IMG/VR virus record: IMGVR_UViG_3300034375_004573
Location: 1-27,384 of that record
Strand: one strand, 5' to 3'
DNA length: 27,384 bases
From: a virus
Notes under the pieces: generated by a model
The model's input: the letters and a program-made list of their open reading frames with translations, nothing else
What the model was told of the DNA's origin: nothing
Databases searched by the model: none
Made by a program: the position numbers and the translations under genes
Shown: positions 16,949 through 23,600 of the stretch, in pieces
How positions within the stretch are numbered: position 1 is the stretch's first letter
Layout of the letters: each line of letters opens with the position of its first letter

Positions 16949-17341
16949 ATGTCTGATGTAGTATCTGATTATAATAAAACGATAACATCTTTATCTAAAT
17001 TGATGAAAAGCAAATTTCCATCAGCATTTAAATTGACCATTACGGAGGATGATTATACTGAAGGTTTTGTGTATCGATTTTTTTGTCAGAAAATAAACAC
17101 GAAGGAAATCACTGAAGTGAGCGACAGAAACTACAGAGATTTAAAGCGTTCACCGTTATATCATTGTTTTGATGTTGAATGGAAAATTACAGGGCCTGAT
17201 CGAAATATAATGAATGAAAAGGTCATTCAAAATCAAGGAGTATACGAATATAATTCAGAAAGCATAGATGAAATTGCTAATATTGTTCCTGAAATTCGTA
17301 ATTTTTTAGTTAATCCTCTTGAGTTCTGGCGAGGGTATTAA
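16949..17341 (+). CDS. Conserved small protein of the tail operon
   Basis: A 130-residue soluble alpha/beta protein with no known enzymatic motif. Its main features are DDYTEGFVYRFFCQK (about 35-50), EITEVSDRNYRDLKRSPLY and a C-terminal NPLEFWRGY. I recall similar small proteins after hub genes in marine phages, but none with a role. It starts 3 nt after the hub-like gene, with AAGG at a normal distance, and ends the tail operon. After it comes a 259-nt non-coding region. A hub-attached cap or assembly factor would fit the position; it is not shown by sequence. Confidence 0.6.
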   Translation: MSDVVSDYNKTITSLSKLMKSKFPSAFKLTITEDDYTEGFVYRFFCQKINTKEITEVSDRNYRDLKRSPLYHCFDVEWKITGPDRNIMNEKVIQNQGVYEYNSESIDEIANIVPEIRNFLVNPLEFWRGY

Positions 17342-17355
17342 AATATATAAAAAGG

Positions 17356-17551
17356 GTACAAATAGTTTTTATAACTTGACAATGTACAATTTAATGGTAC
17401 AATATTGGTACCAATTAATAAATAAAAAATATTAAATATAATTTGTACAATTTAAATTAATAAAAGCAATTAGGTACAAAATATATAAAATAAGCATAAT
17501 GTACATTATATAAAAAATTAAGTACAATATCAACTATAAAAAGCATTGTAC
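17356..17551. repeat. Nine GTAC-centred repeats (possible iterons or operators)
   Basis: GTAC occurs at 17356, 17384, 17397, 17408, 17445, 17474, 17501, 17522 and 17548 within 196 nt. Several are extended palindromes: TTGGTACCAA (17405-17414), TTGTACAA (17443-17450) and AATGTACATT (17498-17507). Most fit (A/T)(G/T)GTACAA. The rest of the 17342-17564 gap is A/T-rich with no ORF. The array lies directly before the polymerase-like gene. It may be a replication origin or operator cluster for a dimeric DNA-binding protein. Confidence 0.7.
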
Positions 17552-17564
17552 AGAATTTTTTTGA

Positions 17565-17593
17565 TTGACTTTTACTGAAAAGTGTATTATATT
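17565..17593 (+). promoter_or_regulatory. Promoter of the polymerase-like gene
   Basis: TTGACT (17565-17570), a 17-nt spacer, then TATATT (17588-17593), 7 nt before GTG 17601. The -10 region reads TATATTTG, which also fits the Bacteroidota TAnnTTTG element. Confidence 0.65.
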
Positions 17594-17600
17594 TGCTGTC

Positions 17601-18968
17601 GTGAGGTATATTGAAGACAGTTTAGGAATACAAGAATTAAGCACCGCCTTGAAAAATAAGGATGTGTTTATGTATTGCATTCCTACGACTACCTACAAAC
17701 ATCCCTGTTGCGATAGTTTATCTTTATTATTTATTTTAGATATACAAGAGCGTGAAACCTTTGCGGTTATTTTTAATCATATAGATTCACAGTTTAATGT
17801 AAATTTGTCTGATATAATTCCAGTTCTTAATTTAACCAGAAGCCGTTTTGTCGTAGACAAAAAGAGCTTTAAGCAATATATTGATATCAGCGACCTGCTT
17901 GACGTTAAGTTTTTAGCGCATGCTATTAATAAAGATTTTAGCATTAATCCAACTTCAGTTCATACATTTTACAAGTATCAGTTTCCTAAATGTAATACAG
18001 TGAATCGGATCGTTCCGATCAATAAACACTATGAAACATTTGAAAAACTATACAGTAATGCTTTTGAAATTTTAAAAACTGAACATAATAAGTTAAAATT
18101 AGACGCTTATATCAATTCTAATAATATTTTGACTGATACATTATACCAAATAGAGAAAAATGGTATATGCGTCAATCCAGGCGACTTTATCAAGTCATTC
18201 AAAGAAGACTCTGTAAAGTTATTAGACGGAAACTTAATTAGATCACAATATAATTTATTTACATCTACTGGAAGACCATCGAATAAGTTTGGTGGAATAA
18301 ATTTTGCTGCTTTAAATAAAAAAGATGACAGTAGAAAATGTTTTGTAAGTAGATTTGGAACGAATGGAAAATTGTTTGATTTTGATTTTTCCGCTTTTCA
18401 TCCTCATTTAATTTCTAATTTAGTAAATTATGATTTAGAATTCGGCACAAACATCTATGAATATCTTGGTAAACATTATTTAAGTAAAGATAACTTAACT
18501 GAGTTGGAATTAGCTCATGCTAAGACTCTCACGTTCCGCCAGTTGTATGGAAACGTCGAACCTAAATACAAGTATATACCTTACTTTAAAAAGTGGATGC
18601 AATACATTGAACAACGTTGGAGCTTCTTTTTGGAAAATGGGTATGTTGAAACTCCGATATATAGTAGGCAAATCACGTTGGATCATATTGGTGATGATGT
18701 AAACCCAAGTAAACTTAGTAATTATATTCTACAAGCATATGAAACTGAAGTTGGTTTAACTACCGTATCCAGAATATTAAATTTACTAAAAAACAAGAAA
18801 AGTAAAGTTATACTTTATACATACGATAGTATTCTAATTGATTTTCATAAAGACGATAGCGTTGATTGTTTACATGAAATCAAGAATGCAATGGAGAACA
18901 ACAAAAAATTTCCAGTAAAAATTAAAGCCGGTGATAATTATAAAGAAATGTTCAATGTAAACATTTAA
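17601..18968 (+). CDS. Divergent family A DNA polymerase-like protein
   Basis: A 455-residue protein, short for a Klenow-type polymerase. The polymerase motifs can be seen: TSTGRPSNKFGGINFAALNK (template contact), motif A FDFDFSAFHPH with candidate metal Asp 262, motif B K308-x3-F312-x3-Y316 (AKTLTFRQLYG) and motif C YTYDSILIDF with Asp 409. The usual motif-C His-Asp-Glu reads Tyr-Asp-Ser, and the Arg before motif B is missing. The N-terminal 170 residues correspond to the place of a 3'-5' exonuclease but show no DEDD residues. GTG 17601 is chosen because the promoter ends 7 nt before it; a TTG further upstream lies within the -35 box. T4 itself uses a family B enzyme, so this may be a repair polymerase or the replicase. 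Confidence 0.7.
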   Translation: MRYIEDSLGIQELSTALKNKDVFMYCIPTTTYKHPCCDSLSLLFILDIQERETFAVIFNHIDSQFNVNLSDIIPVLNLTRSRFVVDKKSFKQYIDISDLLDVKFLAHAINKDFSINPTSVHTFYKYQFPKCNTVNRIVPINKHYETFEKLYSNAFEILKTEHNKLKLDAYINSNNILTDTLYQIEKNGICVNPGDFIKSFKEDSVKLLDGNLIRSQYNLFTSTGRPSNKFGGINFAALNKKDDSRKCFVSRFGTNGKLFDFDFSAFHPHLISNLVNYDLEFGTNIYEYLGKHYLSKDNLTELELAHAKTLTFRQLYGNVEPKYKYIPYFKKWMQYIEQRWSFFLENGYVETPIYSRQITLDHIGDDVNPSKLSNYILQAYETEVGLTTVSRILNLLKNKKSKVILYTYDSILIDFHKDDSVDCLHEIKNAMENNKKFPVKIKAGDNYKEMFNVNI

Positions 18969-18978
18969 ATTAACGGTT

Positions 18979-18986
18979 ATATTTAT
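18979..18986 (+). promoter_or_regulatory. Start-proximal box ATATTTAT
   Basis: At -12 to -5 of ATG 18991, in the 22-nt gap after the polymerase-like gene. Same octamer and spacing as four other starts. Confidence 0.6.
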
Positions 18987-18990
18987 TACA

Positions 18991-19812
18991 ATGGAAATAC
19001 AAAAGTTTATATCTAATATATTGGATGAGATTTGTCTTGATGAGCGAATAAAAAATGGTTTATTTGACATAGAGAGATCTGAACATCTTTTAATTCTAAA
19101 AGAGTATGCTACTAAAATGGTAAGTGAGGAATTTGCTTCTGAGTTACACAACATGTTGACCAACGAAGGAAATTATCCTGAACGCCAAGCGTATAACGAC
19201 GATGGCATATTGGTTACGTTCCCTGATGCTGAATCCAAAAAGGCTGCTATTGAACGTGGAACTCACCACGACAACAATCCTACAGGTGCTTCAAATGATA
19301 GTGAAAGTGGAGATCCTGACACAGAAGATGCGCCCGAGGAAGAATCTGAAGAAGAAAGTATGTTTGCTGACTTTGAAACTCCGGAAGAAGTTATGGCTGC
19401 TAAAGACGCAGGTGATATAACATTCCAAGAGTTTGAAAATCTGATGATAAAAGCTCGTGACGATGATGATACTTCGGATGAAGAAAAACATCACATTTAC
19501 GATGTGTTGACAAAAATGAAAGCGGATCAACAAAAGGCAGCCTCTGATGGCAAAATGACCGCTGATGATTTTGATGGAAGTGAAGCTAGTTCTGGATTAG
19601 AGTGGGATAGTTTACATCCTTCTATTTTGTTCGCTTTAAAACAAAAATGGGAATTTGATAAAGGTGGTAATTGGTATGATGAAACCAATCGTTTGCGTGG
19701 TGCTACTGATCGACGTGGACAATTAGATCCATATAAATCTGAAGACAAAGATGAAATGCTTATTTGGATGGATGATTACATCAAACGAAGAGGACAACCA
19801 AAAGGCAAGTAA
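18991..19812 (+). CDS. Unknown acidic protein
   Basis: A 273-residue protein. The N-terminal 50 residues are helical, with a leader-like start (MEIQKFISNILDEICLDE). Then comes a segment NYPERQAYNDDGILVTFPDA (about 57-76) followed by KKAAIERGTHH. I remember this segment from other phage proteins of unknown role. Residues about 90-125 are a run of acidic residues (DPDTEDAPEEESEEES). The C-terminal part, with DSLHPSILFALKQKWEF and WYDETNRLRGATDRRGQ, is probably folded. The start-proximal box suggests late expression, so a virion or internal protein is possible. The stop overlaps the next start (AATGA), so the next gene is probably coupled. Confidence 0.6.
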   Translation: MEIQKFISNILDEICLDERIKNGLFDIERSEHLLILKEYATKMVSEEFASELHNMLTNEGNYPERQAYNDDGILVTFPDAESKKAAIERGTHHDNNPTGASNDSESGDPDTEDAPEEESEEESMFADFETPEEVMAAKDAGDITFQEFENLMIKARDDDDTSDEEKHHIYDVLTKMKADQQKAASDGKMTADDFDGSEASSGLEWDSLHPSILFALKQKWEFDKGGNWYDETNRLRGATDRRGQLDPYKSEDKDEMLIWMDDYIKRRGQPKGK

Positions 19813-20198
19813 TGAGATCACAGTTGTTATGTACATTCAGTAATAAGAAGGAGTATGAATCAACGTTAATCCAAGTATCAAATAACCACGATATATTATT
19901 TGATAAAATTTACATTCTTCAGAACACGGAGAATCCACATTATTTGTATTTAACTTATAATGTCGAGGGATATGACTTTGACTTTTTGCCAAAAACAATT
20001 TCAGTTCACCGCAAGAAGCACACAAATACATTATATACAATAAATGCTTTAAACGAACTTGTTATGGAAAAGACAGGTGGTAAAAAAGACGAGCGGTATG
20101 AATTAGATTGGGATGAATATTATAATAATATCATATTAACCAATGATGATGGAATTAATATAATATCCACTAAATTATATAAGATCATAAACCTATGA
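19812..20198 (+). CDS. Conserved small protein of unknown function
   Basis: A 128-residue protein. I recognise the pattern MRSQLLCTFS at the start and ISVHRKKHTNTLYTINALNEL (about 73-93) from uncharacterised genes of T4-like marine phages, but no role is attached. The N-terminal half looks like an alpha/beta unit (DILFDKIYIL, HYLYLTYNVEG). The end is helical and acidic (DERYELDWDEYYNNIIL). The start overlaps the stop of the preceding gene, and the gene ends the block before the replication genes. A 14-codon frame starting at 20195 overlaps its stop. Confidence 0.6.
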   Translation: MRSQLLCTFSNKKEYESTLIQVSNNHDILFDKIYILQNTENPHYLYLTYNVEGYDFDFLPKTISVHRKKHTNTLYTINALNELVMEKTGGKKDERYELDWDEYYNNIILTNDDGINIISTKLYKIINL

Positions 20199-20302
20199 CC
20201 GAAACATTTATATTAAATGTAAACGAAAGTCAATCATAATCGGTTCAATTATTTTATTATAAAAAAATAATACTTTTTATAAGTAGATTATATTAAAAGT
20301 TG

Positions 20303-20311
20303 TGGTATAAT
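20303..20311 (+). promoter_or_regulatory. Extended -10 promoter element
   Basis: TGGTATAAT: a consensus TATAAT (20306-20311) with TG one base before. No clear -35 box lies 17 nt upstream. It would give a transcript with a leader of about 145 nt before the gp32-like start. Confidence 0.45.
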
Positions 20312-20380
20312 GATACTTATATATACGACCGGCTCAAATGGTTTAATTGAAAATTAAGAAATAAAAATTAATAATTGATT

Positions 20381-20398
20381 GACTTATTATAAATTGAC
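20381..20398 (+). repeat. Shared leader block, copy 1 (gp32 side)
   Basis: GACTTATTATAAATTGAC, identical to 24687-24704 upstream of the helicase gene. Both copies are followed by an AGTATATA element at different distances (13 and 7 nt). Confidence 0.75.
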
Positions 20399-20421
20399 TT
20401 TGTTGATTTATAGTATATACT
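20394..20421 (+). promoter_or_regulatory. Promoter of the gp32-like gene
   Basis: TTGACT (20394-20399), a 16-nt spacer, then TATACT (20416-20421). This leaves a leader of about 35 nt that is A-rich, with AGGAA about 5 nt before ATG 20464. The leader is a likely site for gp32-type autoregulation, as known in T4. Confidence 0.55.
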
Positions 20422-20463
20422 GGAAGTGTAATTAAAAAATAACAAATAAAAAATAGGAAATAT

Positions 20464-21264
20464 ATGGATATTAACGCATTAAAACAACGACTTGGAGAAA
20501 TCTCTGGGAAGAATAAAAAGAACAACAATCTCTGGAAACCAAACGAAGGTAAACAAATCATTAGACTTGTTCCTTGTAAAGACAATCCAGACAACCCATT
20601 TAATGAATTACGTTTTCATTATGGTCTAAACGGAAAAAATTGGTTATCGCCTGCAACATATGGTCGTCCTGATCCAGTTCTTGAGTTTGCTAATAAATTA
20701 AAGCAAACTGGAAACTCTGATGATTATAATTTGGCTAAAGACTTTTTTCCAAAAATGAGAATTTACGCTCCTGTAATTGTTCGTGGTGAAGAAGGCGAAG
20801 GAGTAAGATATTGGGGATTTGGTAAGAAAGTATATCAAGAACTTCTTGGGTTCATTTCTGATGAAGATTATGGTGATATTACTGATATGAAGGAAGGTAA
20901 TGATATTACAGTTGAATATATACCAAAAGAACAAAGCGGAAAGAATTTCCCTGAAACTGTAATTCGTGTTAAGCCAAAGAAAACTGTAGTTGGTGATTCT
21001 GATGTAGTTGATGCTATCAAAAACCAACCTTCTATTAAAGACATCTTTGATGAAAAGAGTTATGATGAACTGAAGGATGCTCTTGAGTCTCATATTAATC
21101 CTGAAGCTGGTGAAGTTGAAGACACTGATGATGAAGTTGTTGTTGTTGAACAAAAAGTAACCGAAACTTCAAAAGATGATGATGCTCCAGCGGTATCAAG
21201 TAAAGCTCCTAAAGCTGCTTCATCAAATGTAGGAACGGATTTTGATAAACTATTTGATGTATAG
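20464..21264 (+). CDS. 32: Single-stranded DNA-binding protein, gp32-like
   Basis: A 266-residue protein. The start MDINALKQRLGEISGK and following LWKPNEGKQIIRLVPCKDNP match the N-terminal and core opening of T4-type gp32. The OB-fold core continues with FNELRFHYGLNGK, then PVIVRGEEGEGVRYWGFGK and GNDITVEYIPK. T4 gp32 has a His-Cys zinc site in the core; no matching Cys/His cluster is seen here, as in many marine relatives. The C-terminal 60 residues are acidic and low-complexity, ending in a hydrophobic tip (DFDKLFDV), the usual partner-binding tail. It coats ssDNA in replication and recombination and works with UvsX and the helicase encoded just after it. It is followed by a strong terminator. 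Confidence 0.85.
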   Translation: MDINALKQRLGEISGKNKKNNNLWKPNEGKQIIRLVPCKDNPDNPFNELRFHYGLNGKNWLSPATYGRPDPVLEFANKLKQTGNSDDYNLAKDFFPKMRIYAPVIVRGEEGEGVRYWGFGKKVYQELLGFISDEDYGDITDMKEGNDITVEYIPKEQSGKNFPETVIRVKPKKTVVGDSDVVDAIKNQPSIKDIFDEKSYDELKDALESHINPEAGEVEDTDDEVVVVEQKVTETSKDDDAPAVSSKAPKAASSNVGTDFDKLFDV

Positions 21265-21290
21265 TTTTCGTGTTGATTGATTCGTTGTTT

Positions 21291-21325
21291 GGACAGAACC
21301 CTGTTAATGGGGTTCTGTCCTTTTT
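21291..21325 (+). terminator. Rho-independent terminator after the gp32-like gene
   Basis: A perfect 11-bp G/C-rich stem (21291-21301 with 21310-21320), an 8-nt loop and five T. It allows high-level gp32 expression apart from uvsX. Confidence 0.9.
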
Positions 21326-21351
21326 GTTTATAAACTTAAAAAATAAAATGT

Positions 21352-22539
21352 ATGGCTAAAAAAACTGCTAAAAAAACAACCTCAACTAAAAAGATTGAGG
21401 TAGAAGTCGAAGGAAATACCGACTCCATCATTGCCGACATTGCTGGCATGATCAATAAAGCTAACAAAGAGGGTGGAAATGTTGCTTTTGTAATGGGAAA
21501 TGACAATCCTGATGATCCGACAAAAATTGTTGACTGGGTTCCCAGTGGAAATGATCAATTAGATTTAATAATGTGTAATCGACCTGACGCTGGTTATCCG
21601 GTCGGTCGGATTACGGAAATTACAGGATTAGAACATTCCGGTAAAACATTATTATCTATGCACGCTCTCGCTGAGACACAAAGAAAAGATGGTATTGCTG
21701 TGTTTATTGATACTGAATCATCATTAGATCATAATTTTGTTAGAGCGATTGGTGTTGACTTGGATAAATTATTATATATTTCATGTGATCACGTTGAAGA
21801 AATATTTGAACACATGGAAACTATAATTCAGAAAGTTAGATTATCTAATAAAGATAAGTTAGTGACTATTGTTGTGGATTCTGTAGCCGCTGCTTCTTGT
21901 AAAGCTGAACAGGAGTCTGATTTTGATCAAACTGGATTTGCAACTCAAAAAGCTATAATTATAAGTAAGGCTCTTCGTAAGATTACTCAATTAATAGCTA
22001 GACAACGTGTAGCATTGATTTTCACCAATCAGTTACGTCTTAACTTGGGTGCTGTATACGGAGATAAATATACAACATCTGGCGGAAAGGCATTAGGATT
22101 TCATGCTAGTTTACGATTGAGATTATCTAAGGCTGGTCAAATTTTGGATAAACCTAAGAAAAACGGTGGTCGTGTAATTGGCATTAAAACTATATGTAAG
22201 ATGATAAAAAACCGACTGGGACCTCCTGATCGAGATCATACGTTTAATCTATTTTTTAATCGTGGCATTGACAATTATGGTGATTGGATAGAAACGCTTA
22301 AAGATAAAAAAATCATAAAAGGGACTAGAACTCCTTATACATATACGGATACAAATGGTCAAGAAATTCTATTACATAAAGACAAGTTCACGGATTTGAT
22401 GAAATCCGATACAGAACTTCGTGACGAACTGTATAAACATTTATGTGACATTCATATAATGAAATATACATTTCAAGAAGAATGTGCTAGTGATGATATA
22501 TTAGTCGTTGAAGATGACGACGATGATTTAGAAGATTAA
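21352..22539 (+). CDS. uvsX: RecA-like recombinase, UvsX-like
   Basis: A 395-residue RecA/Rad51-family ATPase. Walker A is GLEHSGKT (92-99). AVFIDTESSLD (116-126) holds a candidate catalytic glutamate. Walker B is VTIVVDSVAA (171-180), and the loop-2 region follows with FTNQLRLNLGAVYGDKYTTS and GGKALGFHASLRLRL. It lacks the RecA N-terminal domain, as T4 UvsX does. The first 20 residues are Lys/Thr-rich and the last 20 are an acidic Asp/Glu tail (VVEDDDDDLED) that may contact partners. It pairs ssDNA with duplex in recombination-dependent replication. It follows the gp32 terminator by 26 nt, so it depends on read-through or on an unrecognised promoter. Confidence 0.85.
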   Translation: MAKKTAKKTTSTKKIEVEVEGNTDSIIADIAGMINKANKEGGNVAFVMGNDNPDDPTKIVDWVPSGNDQLDLIMCNRPDAGYPVGRITEITGLEHSGKTLLSMHALAETQRKDGIAVFIDTESSLDHNFVRAIGVDLDKLLYISCDHVEEIFEHMETIIQKVRLSNKDKLVTIVVDSVAAASCKAEQESDFDQTGFATQKAIIISKALRKITQLIARQRVALIFTNQLRLNLGAVYGDKYTTSGGKALGFHASLRLRLSKAGQILDKPKKNGGRVIGIKTICKMIKNRLGPPDRDHTFNLFFNRGIDNYGDWIETLKDKKIIKGTRTPYTYTDTNGQEILLHKDKFTDLMKSDTELRDELYKHLCDIHIMKYTFQEECASDDILVVEDDDDDLED

Positions 22540-22541
22540 CG

Positions 22542-22577
22542 AAAAAAAGGGCGATCATTTAAGGTCGCTCTTTTTTT
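22542..22577. terminator. Terminator between convergent uvsX and nuclease genes
   Basis: A 15-bp A-to-T stem (22542-22556 with 22563-22577), a 6-nt loop, and a run of A before and T after. On the plus strand it pairs fully with two G-U wobbles. On the minus strand these become mismatches, so it should work better for uvsX. The minus gene's stop lies in the loop. Confidence 0.8.
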
Positions 22578-23548
22578 ACGAACTTAAAACTTCCCAGAGT
22601 CCTTCTTTCAAACTTATAATTTGATTTGAATTTGTCTATGTCAATGAAAACGGCAGTGTCATCACTACGTATTAAAATAATACCGTGATATTTAAGAACA
22701 CTGAATAATTCTTCCGTAATATACTCGTCGTTCAATTTAGTTGGATCGTTTACAACATCCAATTTTCTCAAATCCAAAAATAACTTGCCTTCCAATTTTA
22801 ATTCATCGTCTATTTTTGCTTTTAATTTATCATTGTCAATTGAAATTTCCGAAGCTGAAAATGTTTGAGTGCGTCCATTTTTTCGTATTTTAATATAATC
22901 TATTACATTAGAAACTTCCTCAGTTGACCCTATTAATTTACAAAATTCACGGATAAATGAAAACAATCCTTTTGATATTTCAATTTTTGTGTTTGTTTTT
23001 AACCAGTTTTCAAATGATGTCTTTGCTTTTTTTGTAGCATTAATCTTCGCTATGATTTTTTTAATAGAATCGTATTTTAATGGATCTTCGTGTTTATTAA
23101 ATGCTCTCTTCAATTCATTTATCTGATTGATAAAATTCAAATTAGCAAGATTGAGGGCTCCGCCCGGAATAGTGATTACTTCGGATGATTCATTTGGGCG
23201 TTTAATATCAATATATTCACTGTCGTTTATTATAATATCAGGATCAGTTGTTCCTCCTGATTTAACATTATCTTTACCCAATATCCTTTTTAATAATACC
23301 ATAAAAGCGGTTTCTCCTTTTCCCATTCCTTTAGTTTTCTTGTCAATATCATAATATTCTTCTTTTTCTTCAGTTGACATTTTATTAAATGTTTCCACAG
23401 CAAGCGATATAGCATCGAGATTGTCTTTACTTAAAAATTCCTTTAAGTATTTCAAATCATTCTTATTAAATTTACCATTTTCGATGATGGGGAATCCTCT
23501 TGGAATCTTTTTACACCATTGTTCTAAAATAAAATTGGAAATCTTCAT
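22559..23548 (-). CDS. Putative PD-(D/E)XK nuclease
   Basis: A 329-residue protein on the opposite strand to its neighbours. The likely nuclease core is in the first half: KGETAFMVLLKRILG supplies an upstream Glu, DPDIIINDSEYIDIKRP (101-117) gives the PD...DxK signature, and VITIPGGALNL follows. The rest is helical (KKIIAKINATKKAKTSFENW) and then mixed, without known motifs. Restriction-type or phage-encoded nucleases of this fold are a fit; specificity is unknown. The start MKISNFILEQW resembles a short leader. It is convergent with uvsX and divergent from the RNase H-like gene 52 nt away. As a lone minus-strand gene in a replication block it may be an accessory insert. Confidence 0.5.
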   Translation of the reverse strand: MKISNFILEQWCKKIPRGFPIIENGKFNKNDLKYLKEFLSKDNLDAISLAVETFNKMSTEEKEEYYDIDKKTKGMGKGETAFMVLLKRILGKDNVKSGGTTDPDIIINDSEYIDIKRPNESSEVITIPGGALNLANLNFINQINELKRAFNKHEDPLKYDSIKKIIAKINATKKAKTSFENWLKTNTKIEISKGLFSFIREFCKLIGSTEEVSNVIDYIKIRKNGRTQTFSASEISIDNDKLKAKIDDELKLEGKLFLDLRKLDVVNDPTKLNDEYITEELFSVLKYHGIILIRSDDTAVFIDIDKFKSNYKFERRTLGSFKFVKKERP

Positions 23549-23565
23549 ATCTTTAAACTTTTTTA

Positions 23566-23593
23566 TTGACTTTTGCTATAAATATCGTAAAAT
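23566..23593 (+). promoter_or_regulatory. Promoter of the RNase H-like gene
   Basis: TTGACT (23566-23571), a 16-nt spacer, then TAAAAT (23588-23593), 7 nt before ATG 23601. TATAAATA, the T4 late octamer, lies in the spacer at 23577-23584, so early and late control may overlap. Confidence 0.6.
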
Positions 23594-23600
23594 GATAAAT

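Larger units (their letters stand above)
20199..20463. other. Non-coding region before the gp32-like gene
   Basis: 265 nt with no gene of usual size. It holds a perfect 17-nt palindrome at 20204-20220 (7-bp stem, 3-nt loop, no T tract), a 14-codon frame from 20195 to 20239, an extended -10 element at 20303-20311, and the gp32 promoter with an 18-nt block shared with the helicase leader. No tRNA cloverleaf was found. Confidence 0.6.

Noticed and set aside
17356-17551. CRISPR array or tandem repeat
   Set aside because: The units are only 4-10 nt and spaced irregularly; there is no long repeat, spacer regularity or cas gene.
17565-17600. TTG start at 17565 for the polymerase-like gene
   Set aside because: The TTG is part of the -35 box, so the codons up to 17600 would not be in the mRNA from that promoter.
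19202-19420. 72-codon plus-strand frame inside the acidic protein gene
   Set aside because: An out-of-frame shadow of the acidic tract; Lys/Leu-rich product with no start signal.
20204-20220. Terminator after the 128-residue gene
   Set aside because: The 7-bp stem is all A/T except one pair and no T run follows; it is better described as a short palindrome.
20199-20463. tRNA or other structured RNA
   Set aside because: TTCAA- and CGGTTCAA-like pieces are present, but no acceptor stem, anticodon arm or CCA-like end could be put together.
23421-23600. Upstream extension of the RNase H-like frame
   Set aside because: It runs antisense through the start of the minus-strand nuclease gene and across a good promoter; the FEN match begins only after ATG 23601.
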